Shown here one piece after another: positions 1 to 11,170 of a stretch of 64,000 bases of DNA. Within the stretch, counting starts at the first letter, position 1, and each line of letters opens with the position of its first letter. The DNA is from Erodium maritimum. Taxonomy: Eukaryota; Streptophyta; Magnoliopsida; Geraniales; Geraniaceae. A program made the position numbers and the translations under genes. The stretch spans positions 49,683,825-49,747,824 of the forward strand of contig OY997591.1 in the NCBI GenBank assembly GCA_963921825.1, read 5' to 3'. The notes below the pieces were generated by a model. It was not told the origin of the DNA. It worked only from the letters and a program-made list of their open reading frames with translations, and did not search any database.

Positions 1-325
1 GTGTAGCTAAATATACTTGACCAATACATAGGATAGTTAACATACTTGATGTTTTCTTACAATTGCTCACACAAATTGGTCATGGACCTTTAATTGCCCT
101 AATGTTTAAACACGTGTTATGAGCTATCGTTGAATGGATAAATGAATAATTTTTTTATGCTCAATATTCATTTTGAAGAAATTAATGAATGAACATTTTT
201 TTATTATTACTCAACAAACAAATTATTTTATATAAAATCTTAATAAATAAATAGTTGAAATATATTTTAAATATAGATTGAAAACAGAATAATTTTTTAT
301 TCTTTAATTTTGTTAAGATAAAAGC
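1..325. other. AT-rich intergenic stretch, no gene seen
   Basis: Strongly AT-rich sequence without convincing coding potential. The first 80 bp has weak resemblance to the 'gaccaatacata' arms of a MITE family found at 56692-56921, but no complete element was resolved. Confidence 0.4.
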
Positions 326-1245
326 ATCGATCCAAGTGCAGGCGACAACGCGATGGGGTCGTAAAGCTCTACTCTTCGGTCACAGTGGTGGTGGGGGTCG
401 CGAAGATCCGTTCAGACTGGGTGGGTGCGAATTGGGTCTGCCCCGGTAATACGATAGGAGGCGTGAGAGGGGTCGGAGGTAAGCTTGTGTCTGGCGGAGG
501 GCGTGGTGGTCGGTCTCTCTTCTTTCTCGACCGAACTTTCGGGTAGATCTCCCCATCTTTGTAATTTTATCTCAAAGTTCAAAGATCAATAAATTCATTG
601 GTTATCAATAAAACTTAATCAAATTATTTTCTAATTATTAAAATATTCATTAATTCTTTTTAAAAATAATTCTTTTTCAATTTTTTGTTCTTTTTTAATG
701 TTAATGATTTTCTTTTAATACTAATTATACATTTTTCAACAAATAAGTTAAAAATAAAAATAAAAATAAAAGCTTTATCGACATATAGGGTTCCGCTCCT
801 CTTGTTCTTCTCGGTCTGTCGCGTCGTCACAATCAGCCCTATCCTCCTTAGGACTATACCATCCATCTTCTCAAAACCACTACTGACCTGCCACAGCCGC
901 CTTTGTGCCCCACGCCCACCATGACAACTTTCGCCATCTCCCAAACCGACACCATAAAACCTACACAACCCCACATCCACTTGACTCCGTCCTTCCCCCT
1001 AATCAAACCACCGGCTCCATCTAGAGAATTTGTCAAAAAGGTTCGGCCGAGAAAGAAGAGAGACCGACCACCACGCCCTCCGCTAGACACATGTTTCCCT
1101 CCGACCCTTCTCACGCCTCCTGCCGTACTACTAGGGCAGACCCAATCCACACCCACCCAGCCCGAACAGATCTTCGCGACCCAACCACCATCGTGACCGA
1201 AGAGTAGAGCTTCGCGACCCCCGTCGCGTTGCGCCTGGATCAGTG
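326..1245. mobile_element. Long-inverted-repeat element (non-autonomous, possibly foldback or Mutator-like)
   Basis: Positions 326-548 and about 1024-1245 are imperfect inverted copies of each other, roughly 215 bp each. They share GC-rich landmarks: GATCCARG near the end, GAAGCTCTACTCTTCGGTCA, GGGTCTGCC, and GTGGTGGTCGGTCTCTCTTC. The middle is AT-rich on the left (550-770) and GC-rich on the right. Short ORFs in the arms are products of the repeat, not genes. I could not find a convincing target duplication, so the superfamily is open. Confidence 0.6.
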
Positions 1246-1405
1246 CTCAATCAACCAAAACCTAGCCTAAATGGGTAAGAGCCGGACTACAGTCTACAGA
1301 GACTTGAGAGACGAGTTCAGATCGTCATCCTTATGATCCATAGTGTTGAGAGGATCGAAAAACAACATGTACCAAATATCTGCATGTGGGGATGAAGATC
1401 TTTAA

Positions 1406-3365
1406 GAACATCTCCAATGGTTAGACACTGTGCAGTGTCTATGAGCAGTGTCTAACCATTGTTTTTGGCTTCCAGACACTGCTTCCAGACACTGCTCCTC
1501 CAATGGTAGTGTCTATGCAGTGTCAGGAGCAGTGTCAGGAGCAGTGTCTACACAGTTTCAGTAAATTAAAAAAAGCAACCAAATATTTGTGACACTTTTA
1601 ATTAAACCCAAATACGAATTGCATAACTATTTTTTATTACAAACAAAATAGAAATTACATTAACGTTGCTGATTAATATTTAATTGCGGCCGCCATCTCC
1701 AAATTTTGCCCAAATGTGTTCGAGGAGATCATCGTGGAGTTGGTGATGAACATTCCGATCCCGAATCCTTGCTCTATGGCCCAGGATACTATCGTTGGTC
1801 ACCGTTGGGGGTGGTCCTCTACGCACGGTGTGGCCCGGGACAACAAGATCTGCAAGCGGATCAGTGGGCCACGGCCTACGCTCATCCTCAACGATCATGT
1901 TGTGTAGGATCACACAAGAAGTCATGATAACTGCGAGTGATCCCCTATCCCACATTCGACCCGGGCGAGTAACGATGTGAAACCGGGCCTGTAGAACTCC
2001 AAACGCTCGTTCGATGTCCTTCCTACACGCCTCTTGGTATCTAGCAAAGCATCGTTGTTTCGGCGTTTGTGGAGCAGGTATGGACTTCACAAATGTTGCC
2101 CAAGCAGGATAAATTCCATCTGTCAAGTAATACGGGGTTTCGTATTCTCTACCGCTGATCTTGAACTTCACATCTGGGGCGAAGCCTTTTACTACTTGGG
2201 AGAATAGTGTAGACCTATTGAGCACGTTGATGTCGTTGTTGGAGCCCGGTGTCCCGAAGAAAGCGTGCCAGATCCAAAGGTCTTGGGATGCTATGGCTTC
2301 GAGCATGATTGTGGGGACGTTCCCGTGGTCCCTACTTGCGAACTGTGCAGCCCATGCCACAGGACAGTTCTTCCAATCCCAATGCATGCAGTCCAGGCTC
2401 CCTAACATCCCCGGAAAGCCGCGCTCTCCGTTGATTTGCAACAACCGTTTTGTATCGTCCACGGTCGGGCGTCGTAGATAGGTCCGCCCGTACACCTTGA
2501 TGACACCGATGCAAAACTTCTTCAGGCAGTCCATCGCAGTGGTCTCCGCCATTCGCAAATACTTGTCGCAAGCATCGGCTGGACTTCCATAACAGAGCTG
2601 ACGAAATGCTACCGTGCACTTCTGGTGTGGACTGAAAGAGGCTCTCCCTGTAGCATCCTTTCCGTTACGGAAGTAGGCGTACCGGCCACTCAAACCATTC
2701 ATGATCCGGATGAACATGTCCCTCGACATCCGGAACCGTCGCCGAAATTGTTGGTCGCTGTACACCGGTTGAGGCGCGAAGTAGTCACGGATCAGCCTTT
2801 CGTGTGCATCTTCGCGGTTGCGCTCAATCACTCTCCGCTTGGGTCTCGGCGCCGACAATGAGATCTCGGCCTCATCATCATCCTCACTCATTGGTTGTAC
2901 GGCTGCCATCAGTTGATCCTCCAATGCTTGTTGTGTTGCCTCCAGATACATATCCATCGCGACGTCTATTTGTTCTTCTGTCATTTACTTCATCTCGTCT
3001 AGCGTCGGAAGACTCGCCATCGAAAAAAATAGAATATGAAAAACTATAGGATTTGGAGAGGAATAGATGAATAGAAGCTTGAAAGAAGAGAGGAGAAGTG
3101 AGATTTCAATTGGGGCAGATCTGAATTTATAGAAAACTGTTGGGCACTATGGGAGTCGGCGTCGCCACGTGTCGGGTTGTGACTGGCCAACCGACTAGCC
3201 GTTGGCGCCAGACACGACCGGCTGCGTCGTTGCCAGAACCAGCAACGACCAGCAGCAACGACCCCGCAGACACGGCTTCCAGGCACGACAAGTCGTGTCT
3301 ACGCGTCGTGTCTGGGCCGTGCCTACGCCAGACACGACGCGTAGACACGACCCTTGGAGGTGCTC
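1406..3365 (-). mobile_element. PIF/Harbinger DNA transposon, about 1.96 kb
   Basis: Ends are short inverted repeats: GAACATCTCCAA on the left and the complement of GAGCACCTCCAA on the right. TTAA flanks both sides (1402-1405 and 3366-3369), consistent with the TTA/TAA duplication of PIF/Harbinger elements. Subterminal regions are rich in repeated short motifs: GACACTG/CAGTGTCT on the left (1425-1555) and GACACGAC/GTCGTGTC on the right (3210-3355). One transposase ORF fills the centre. The Myb/SANT-like partner ORF found in many family members is not present. Confidence 0.85.
1680..2984 (-). CDS. PIF/Harbinger transposase (ALP1-like DDE nuclease), 434 aa, intact
   Basis: Intact ORF inside the Harbinger element. 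It begins with an acidic N-terminal stretch and a basic patch (PRPKRRVIERNRE). A conserved block follows: RRRFRMSRDMFIRIMNGL, FRQLCYGSPADACDKYLRM, then GSLDCMHWDWKNCP with the first Asp (about residue 198). Next come GSNNDINVLNRS (D251), LTDGIYPAWATFVK (D289) and RKDIERAFGVLQARF (E325). These acidic positions fit the DDE_Tnp_4 / PIF-Harbinger endonuclease, which cuts and joins the transposon ends in the nucleus. Length is normal for the family. Without a visible partner protein gene it may need one in trans. A domesticated ALP1-type gene is unlikely because the terminal repeats and duplication are present. Confidence 0.88.
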   Translation of the reverse strand: MTEEQIDVAMDMYLEATQQALEDQLMAAVQPMSEDDDEAEISLSAPRPKRRVIERNREDAHERLIRDYFAPQPVYSDQQFRRRFRMSRDMFIRIMNGLSGRYAYFRNGKDATGRASFSPHQKCTVAFRQLCYGSPADACDKYLRMAETTAMDCLKKFCIGVIKVYGRTYLRRPTVDDTKRLLQINGERGFPGMLGSLDCMHWDWKNCPVAWAAQFASRDHGNVPTIMLEAIASQDLWIWHAFFGTPGSNNDINVLNRSTLFSQVVKGFAPDVKFKISGREYETPYYLTDGIYPAWATFVKSIPAPQTPKQRCFARYQEACRKDIERAFGVLQARFHIVTRPGRMWDRGSLAVIMTSCVILHNMIVEDERRPWPTDPLADLVVPGHTVRRGPPPTVTNDSILGHRARIRDRNVHHQLHDDLLEHIWAKFGDGGRN

Positions 3366-3369
3366 TTAA

Positions 3370-3783
3370 GAAGCCTTGTAAAACTCTCGTATCATTATTC
3401 CAAGTAGTATTATACTTAGTAAATCAAAGATATACTCTTTTTTTCTAAAACAGGGAAAACGTTATTTTTTTGTCCAGTTAGAAAGGTAATTTGTACAATC
3501 TGATCGTGCTCCACTTTTTGTGACAGATCCTAATACAAATGTGATATTTTGTTACAATTTTACACATCCAAACTTCCTTTTTTATAATTATTTTATACGT
3601 GATTGGTCCTTTTATACAATACATCTAATTTAATTAGTTGGTTGCAAAATCACCCTTAAATATAACTAATTTTTATTAGAAGTAGGATTACGAGCCATGA
3701 ACATGTATCATTAAGCCATCCTATTATGTTATCAATGACCACAGTTAACTCGTTACTATCTCCATGCACATAATACTAACGTG
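3370..3783. other. AT-rich intergenic spacer, nothing recognised
   Basis: Between the Harbinger element and the nested inverted-repeat cluster. No ORF of interest, no RNA gene and no repeat structure was recognised. Confidence 0.4.
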
Positions 3784-3820
3784 TAACAGAAAGGGTTAAT
3801 TATATTTTGTATTTTTTTTA

Positions 3821-5468
3821 GGAAAAATTACACATAACCTCTTTTAGAATTGACTTATTTTGAGATACCCCTCGATTAATTTTTTTTCATATAACCCCCT
3901 AATTATTAATAGTTTTCGCTTTAGTCTGTTTTCGTCCAAAAACAAACAGGTCTGATAGCATGTGCCAGTCACATGACAAAAATATTTTTAAAAGTACGAA
4001 AATACCCTCATCCTAACCCTATTATTTGTGGTTCATATCCAAAAACACACTTCTCTTTTATTTTTTTTCTCAGCCACACACCATCCTCCCTCTCAGACCC
4101 TCATCTTCTCCCTCTTCACAAAGCTTCACCACTGGATCTTCATGGAGGCCACCATCGGATCTCTATCTCCGTGCATCCATACCTTACCTCCACCACCGTT
4201 CCGACGAGCCATAGCAGGCCGAGAGCCATAACAGGCTGAGACCCGCTTGGCCTCCCTTGCTCCTCCTCGCCACTGGAGTTCCATATCTCAGATGCAATTT
4301 TTTTTGTCTCTCTTCCATCTTGATTCTATTTTACTTTTCAATTTCCTTGTTCATATTGATGTTCATCTGGTACAAAAAGGGCAAAAAGCAAAGGGGATAA
4401 AAGGGGGCGAACAAGGATTGTTCATCTGTTTTTTTTTTCATTTTCCTTGTTCATTGATGTTCATTGTACCCTTCAAATTTGATTTTAATTTTTCTGAAGC
4501 AAAAGGGACAAAAAGGGACGATTGGGATTGTTCATCTGTTTTTTTTTTCATTTTCTTTGTTCATTGATATCCATCTACCCTTCAAATTTGATTTTTAATT
4601 TTCTTTGAAGCTTCTGTGTTCATTGGTTTTTATTCGGGATTTCAATTTCATCTAGCAAATAATGCTCTGAATTTTTGCGTGTTTGAGTTTGATAAATTTG
4701 GTGAATTTTCGCATTTGAGTGTTAAGATTTGAGGTTTTTATTGCTGGATCTTCTAAGCAATTTGTTGTTTCATTTCCCATCAATTTGATTCTACTTTGTT
4801 ACTTATACTTCCGCTCCTATATGTTTGGCTCCAGTGAATATACCAAGGATTGTGGGTTTGGCTCCAATGAATATACAAGGAATGTGTTGAAGTGAATGGA
4901 TTGAAAATTGGGAGTATCATCGTTAGAGGATATAAAAGCATAATTAAAAAAGAATTGTTGAAAATAATAAAGGAAAATAGTGAAGGAAAGAAATTAAAAT
5001 AAACAATTTATGAAATCGAAAAAAAAAAATCTGAAAAAATGAATTATAAATAAAACTGATTTTTATATATTTAATGAAAAAATATGAAAATGAAAACAGT
5101 TTTAAATGAATTACAAAATTAAAAACTGAATTAATTCATTAAAATTAAAAACAGAATAAAAATAAAATTTACAACATAATTAATTAATGTTAAAAATAAA
5201 ATTAATCAATTAATTAATTACAATTAAAAACAGAATTATTAATTAATTAAAATAAGTTTTAGGCTTTACAGAACAATGGCATTGATTTGAAAATTTGATG
5301 GTTAGTGAGGGGTAGTTTTGTCTTTTTACTTGTTTTGGATGGAAAGTTAACGGAGTTGGACTAAACTGAAAAATAAATAAAGTTAAGGGTGTTAAATGTA
5401 AAAAAAAATTGTTAAGGGGGTGATGTGAAAATAAGCCAATTCTAAGGGAGGTTATGTGTAATTTTCCC
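3821..5468. mobile_element. Nested inverted-repeat element with gene-like leader fragment
   Basis: Inverted arms of about 100 bp begin GGAAAAATTACACATAACC and end with its near complement. They are flanked by TTTTTTTA (3813-3820 and 5469-5476), 8 bp or possibly 9 with a mismatch. The element sits inside the left arm of the 3793-7064 element. Between 4030 and 4620 it holds a pyrimidine-rich, partly open-reading segment resembling a plant 5' UTR/first exon, then a diverged tandem repeat. The right half is AT-rich. It could be a Pack-MULE-like capture, unproven. Confidence 0.68.
4417..4635. repeat. Two-copy tandem repeat, period about 109 bp
   Basis: The segment starting GATTGTTCATCTG at 4417 repeats at about 4526. 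Each copy contains a T-run, TTGTTCATTGAT, CCCTTCAAATTTGATTTT and a purine-rich AAAAGGGAC portion. A partial copy may precede it. It lies in the nested element 3821-5468. Confidence 0.6.
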
Positions 5469-5899
5469 TTTTTTTATTGGTAACATACGTTTTATAACGT
5501 TCAAAAACAGTCTCTCCATTTTGGTAACCGGCATCTGTTAGTTTTTCGATGAAATGACTATTTTATCGCTTACTACTCAAACAAACAATAATTTTACAAT
5601 TAAAATAAATTAAAATCAAATATAAAATAGAAATAAAAATTAAAATCAAACTATTTCTCATTGTTCCTTAATTTTATCAATTATGATTTCTCAACTTCAT
5701 CTTCTCCAACAACAAATAGATCATGTCTTCAACAAGCAAGATATGTCTTATCTGGTCTTCAACAAATCATATCTAAGTAATTTCCTCAAAAACAAAGAAC
5801 ACCTGAAAGAATTGTTTTTCTTTTAAACACTTTGAAACCCTTTCATATTACCTTTGGAAAGAACTAATAAAACCCACAAAACCCCAACTGTTTGGAATA

Positions 5900-6331
5900 G
5901 GGAAAACTACCTATACCTATCCAAAACCATGTCCATTTAACTGATGCTTACCTAAAACTTAAAGTTAACTGATGCATACCCTGAAGTTTCGAAAATGTAA
6001 CTCAAAACCCCTATGTCAGTTAAAATGACGAAAATACCCTCAACTACACTTCAATAATTATGTTAAAAAAAATTATTTAAAAATTACTTTTGTTATATAT
6101 ATATATTTACTTATTAAATGACTTCATTTTTATTTAAAAAATCACTTCATTTATATTTTTTAAAAAATTATTTAAAAAAAATTAAACTGAGGGTATTTTC
6201 GTCATTTTAGCTGACAAAAGGGATTTTTAGTTACAAACCGTAACTTCAGGGTATGCTTCAGTTAAGTTTAAACTTCAGAGTAAACATCAGTTAAATGGGC
6301 ATGGTTTTTGGTAGGTATTGGTAGTTTTCCC
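5900..6331. mobile_element. Mutator-like MITE, 432 bp
   Basis: Ends GGGAAAACTACC and GGTAGTTTTCCC are preceded by TTTGGAATA (5891-5899) and followed by TTTGAAATA (6332-6340), a 9-bp duplication with one mismatch. Inverted arms share CAAAACCATG.CCATTTAACTGATG and TTACCCTGAAGTT-like tracts. The centre is very AT-rich. It is nested in the element 3793-7064 and related to the element at 28108-29356 by its ends. Confidence 0.75.
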
Positions 6332-7073
6332 TTTGAAATACGCCAACCCAAAACGATTGGGATGGTGGACTAATTCGGTTCCCTCTGAGAAGACAACATC
6401 AAGGATTGTTGCACGAAGTAGAGGAGCTCGCAGGGAAGAACGATTTTTGGAAGTCATAACCAGAAGATTCAGATTGGTCGAGAAGAGCTACCTCGCCCGT
6501 TCTTCTTCCTCGCACTGTGCTCTCCCTCCGCCGCCGTTAGAGTTCACAATTGGCATCGAAGAAATTGAGGGTTTTGGCAATAGAAATCGAAGTACAATAA
6601 ACCCTAAATAAGTTTTGGGTTGAATGAGTTCTCCATCTGTAAATCCATATTTGTTAAACCTTGAGAAAGATATAAAGAAACGGAAAAAGTTGGGGAAAGA
6701 TGTAAAAAATGGAAAATACAAATCAACATCTGTAAAGGGACAAAAAAAATTCTGTGAACAAGTGAGATGAAGAAAAATGAGTGAGACAACTATTTTCAGA
6801 GTTTTCTAAATTTTATTTATTATATTTATTTTTTGAATTTAATTTTTGTTGAAGGGGTAATCTCGTCACTTGAATTTTATTTTGAAACTTCCGTCAATTT
6901 TAACAGATTTTTTTTGGAATATTCCGTTAGTTGTAGCAGAATTTTCCAAAAATTTACCTAAAAATAACGGTTACCAAAACGTAGAGACTGTTTTTACACG
7001 TTACAAAACGTTGGGTACTAGAGTTCAGTTACCAATAGATAAGGGTACAAAAGATAATTAACCCTAACAGAAA

Positions 7074-7662
7074 TACAAGCACACAAGTAGGCCATAATAG
7101 TAGGAAGAAAAGTTAACCTCCACATGTTAAATATCAGCAGCAGAGCAATATATTCCAACTTAACACTGCTTCCTGTTCTATCCTCAAAATGCGGCTACAA
7201 CAGTACACATGAGCATATCTTCTTTTCTCCTTGCGCAAAAATTTTGAAGATTTTTTCGTGAACATTACAGCAACAAAGGAAACCAACCATTTCCAATTTT
7301 CATCCATAAAACATAAAACATGCTTTCAGGCACACATCGCCTCCAAGATCCACACAAACTTGGATTCAACTGCCCGAGCGTTTCCAGCATCCCTTTAACA
7401 AGGTCACAAGAACATGAGGTGAGGAAGTGACCGTTTTTTTATAACATCAGGCAGGCTCTGTTATAATAGTGGTGATCTGAACAGAATAACATCTCATAAA
7501 TAAAAAATTTGGCAATCAATTTAAACATCTGAACCGAGCCAAATTTGAATTAATGTAAAGAAAGATAACACGCCATACCTTGAAATTGAGTTCAAATATC
7601 AACATGTGGGACAGATGCAGAAAGTCAAAACATAATATTTAAATCAGCACTGACTTCTCTTA
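7074..7662 (-). other. 3' flank / probable 3' UTR of the VPS13 gene
   Basis: About 590 bp between the stop codon and the target duplication of a large transposon (7065-7073). No coding potential or canonical AATAAA on the minus strand was noticed. A GTATGG donor-like site near 7577 could allow a 3' UTR intron, but I cannot fix its acceptor. The transposon cluster probably lies just beyond the transcript end. Confidence 0.45.
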
Positions 7663-10600
7663 TCATTTGGCCACACCACCAAATATTGAACCCTGAAGAA
7701 CTGATTCAGGCACTGGCTCAAGAGACCAGCTGCCAATCCCACCTTCTGTTTTAACTGCTTCAATACCAGAACCGTCACCAAGTGGAGAATATGGTTTTGT
7801 CACCTTCTTCAGCATGCCCTGAAAAAGCATCCACAAAACCATTTTTATTTCTCAATAACGCAAATAGCTCTATTACAGCTTATTTCAAGATGTGTTAAAT
7901 CTCCCATGGACTAATATCGATGAAAAGTAATGGTGCCCCTTTCCATATGATCTATAGACAACTTTAATAAGTTACAGACACTACAGAATTTGGGTTTTTA
8001 TCAAAGAAAATAATTGCTGTAAGTTTACCAATTTAACGACAATTTGGAAAAATACATTTGATCAGATTACAAGCAACTGCAGGAATAAGATATATGATAT
8101 TTATAGCAAACCTTAGAGAGATTCGGCCCATAAGTGCCCATTGCTCGCTCAATTGAAGAGCAAGCCTGAAGGGCCTGATGGGTTTCACGCTTGCATTTTA
8201 CAGTACGAGTCATATCTTTAGGAGATGATGATGTAGTCTGTCTGTAAATTATTAGAAGTGAAGGCGGATCATTTATACGGTCCTTCTTTCCATGAGACAA
8301 TTCCATGCTAGCTATGTCACTCCAGAGTAAATCCCACAATATTGAGCAAGGATCCTTTGCTGGGCAGAAATTCTTCTGACCAATAACGTTAGCGGGTTGC
8401 TGAAAGGCAAATATAATCTAATTTTAGTTACACTAGGGTACAACAAAGTACGGACCTATCAGTACACTATTTAAGTATCCATACTTGCAACAGCATGATT
8501 CTCCGATGAGTGACCACAAGGATTTTTCCTTTTGGGAGTAGAAAGTGGTCTTCATAAGCGTCTGATAAGGCAAACTTTCCACGAACTTTGAATAGATCAG
8601 CCTGACCCAAAAACGAACCTGATTCCGCCAATTGAAGGATAACCTTTATGACAAATACAAGAAAAATATAGTCAGATATGCTATCACATTTTACTTATCT
8701 ACAGGTTGTTATTAAAATGCAAAAATGGAAAGATGAGAATAAGAACAAGCACACTAAGTAAACCACGGGTGAAAGGATAAAACACAACTTCAACTCTAAT
8801 AAAACTAGGGATTGATGTATTGACACATAAAATATAGCAGAAGCAAAAATGATGTACGATACCGGAGTATGTATGCAATCAAACAAAGATCCATCAGTGT
8901 GTTTATGGGACTCAAGGAACTCGAAAAACCAACCTATTTCCACAGAAGTATAGGAAAAATAATAATGCATCAACACTCACCACATACCTGAAAGTTTAAA
9001 ATCAAGTACTCTTTTATAAAATAGGAGATATTGGACATGTAAAAGTTCCTTTGCAATTAAATAACTGCAAATTGTTATTCCAAGGGGATATCAGGTTTGG
9101 GCATACATATGCTTAATAGCTACCATACTCATATATTTTTTTTTTATAAAAAATGATATGCATGCTATGAGAGCCTATCAACAATTATAGCTATCTAAGA
9201 AGTCATTTGGACAACGATAAACCTGGCTGCTGATCTAGTACAACACAAATTATTATGGTGCATGAAACCAAAAGAGAATGTGATTCACTAATGGAAACTA
9301 AAGACCTAATACCTGCCCCTGTGCTCTGTAATCATTATATGGTCTAACCAAATTATCTCCGCTAACAACACGAGGATGCCTCCTGCGTAAAAGTTGTTCA
9401 TCTGAAGTTATGGCAGCTACTAGTTTCATCCTAACAGCATTGGCTCCTTCAGTTGTTTTTGACAAAAGATCGAAAACTCCACTCACAGGTTGTGCAGCTG
9501 CACCTATTATTCCTTTTCCAAAACCCTGAACAAAACCTTCAACACCTGAAGTTTTTGCACCCTCAAGGGGTTTTGTTAATATGCCAGTGACTCCTCTGAA
9601 TAAGCCTTTTGCTAGTGCTCCTCCTCCCTCTCTAATAACATCACCAAAGTCTTCTACACCCTTGTTTTCCTGCCATAGAGTGAAAAAAATATATAGGTGG
9701 ACTTCACATAGTATAACGAGAAACAGTTAAAATTATACATCTCCCAACAATGGGTAGCGTCTACAAATGAACATATGGGCTCGGACAAAGTAAGCAATAA
9801 TATACAATGGAAGTAAATTACATTGAGATATGTTATAAGGTGGGTGAAGTCAAGCATATCATGTAATTGTCATAGCAAACCTGTCTTTGCCGACTTTGAA
9901 TGAACGTGTTATCCATTGATAAGGCAGCCACACCTTTACTTATATTTCCTAGAGCACTGCTAGCATTACCCAGTATATCAACACCTGACAGCAGTTGAAG
10001 AGGTTGACCCAGCAAATCCTTCTGAATGTTTGATATAGCATTACTGATCATAGAACTCTGCCTCATGCGCACATTCTCAAGAAATCTTTGGTTTATTCTG
10101 ATCTGGAAAACAACCACCAATGTCAAAATTTCAATCTGATTACATGCTTCAGTTATTTGAAGTTCTATAAAATCAATGGAAGCTGAGAAGAAAAAAATTT
10201 CATATACTTGCAGTATACCCTGCATGGAAAAAAGAATCAACTTATCCAGGGGGTTAATGATAGTGCAGACCAGATAAAAATGCAAAACCACTAAATTCTA
10301 GCAATCATGTGTTATCACTAAATATGAAAGAAAAAAGATATTTGCTAGCAGACAGCCATAAACAAAAAAGTACCTTACATGCAAGTTTGTAAACCTAGCA
10401 TCTAATGCATCACATCTGGTAACCGTATCATACAATGCATGGGTAAAAAGAACAAGAATTGTAAGTCGAAACTCAAAATTAGATGTTCATAAAATAGATC
10501 CCAGCAATACAAAGATAAGAATAAATAGTTGTGATACTCACTGGCATATTTTCAGTGTTTCCTAATGCAGTCATCAAGGACAACCAAAACCCAAGAACAC

Positions 10601-11170
10601 CCCTTGGCCTCTGGCTCGGTGACATAGCCAATGAAATTTTGCACCGGACTTCTGAGATATTAAGAACACTGTTCTTGCACAACAATTATATAAGCTTCAT
10701 GAGAAAAAAAGTGCAAAGAAAAAGATAGTTTGGAAGTTCATCTTGAGGTGCTATGCATACCCAATCTCAATGAATGGATCCACTGAAACGGCAGTTGCTT
10801 GACTGTTAGATAATCTATTCAGTTTGACATGTTGGATCATCTCATGAAGGCGCCATATAATAGGTTCTTGAATGTTTATCAAGAAAGCATTGTTTTGAGG
10901 TCCCTGCTTCAATTAAAATAGATGTAATCAATATAAAGGACACAAACATAAATGTCAAAACATAACCATAAGAACTACACACTTACCTCTAAACTGATAT
11001 GTGGATACACATACAAGTCAAAGGACCCATTTGATTGCATTGTAATGCAAAGTTTCAGGATATTATCATTCTCCCCATCGACTCTCTGTATCTGTGGCCT
11101 TAAGAGAACTGGCATTGGAGTTAGTGGCAACTGGTTATCTACTTGTATCCCCCGCATTTTTAGTTTTAAC
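7663..11170 (-). CDS. VPS13M1: VPS13M1-like exons 56-63: APT1/ATG_C-like region and C-terminal PH-like domain
   Basis: Exons: 10987-11170, 10761-10903, 10542-10668, 9881-10102, 9313-9669, 8485-8643, 8112-8399, 7663-7818. Segments are MRGIQVDNQLPLTPMPVLLR, INIQEPIIWRLHEMIQHVKL, SLAMSPSQRPRGVLGFWLSL, the amphipathic-helix region LLGQPLQLLSGVDILGN and GVAALSMD, and EGGGALAKGLFRGVTGILTK (ATG2_C-like). A PH-like end follows: SGSFLGQADLFKVRGKF, LLPKGKILVVTHRRIMLLQ. In yeast and human VPS13 this end anchors to acceptor membranes. The protein ends ...SIFGGVAK. The C-terminus is the most conserved part in my reading. Confidence 0.9.

Larger units (their letters stand above)
3793..7064. mobile_element. 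Outer Mutator-like element, with two nested elements
   Basis: Ends GGGTTAATTAT and ATAATTAACCC are flanked by a perfect 9-bp duplication TAACAGAAA (3784-3792 and 7065-7073), the hallmark of Mutator-like transposition. The arms match over more than 100 bp (TTTTGTA..., ATTGGTAAC, ACGTTTT...TAACG, AAAAACAGTCTCTACGTTTTG-like). The left arm is interrupted by a second element at 3821-5468, and a third sits at 5900-6331. No transposase ORF was found, so it is non-autonomous. Confidence 0.82.

Noticed and set aside
660-1196. Overlapping open frames of about 80-106 codons on both strands
   Set aside because: They lie in the GC-rich arm of a long inverted repeat; the composition keeps frames open in several phases and no protein motif is visible.
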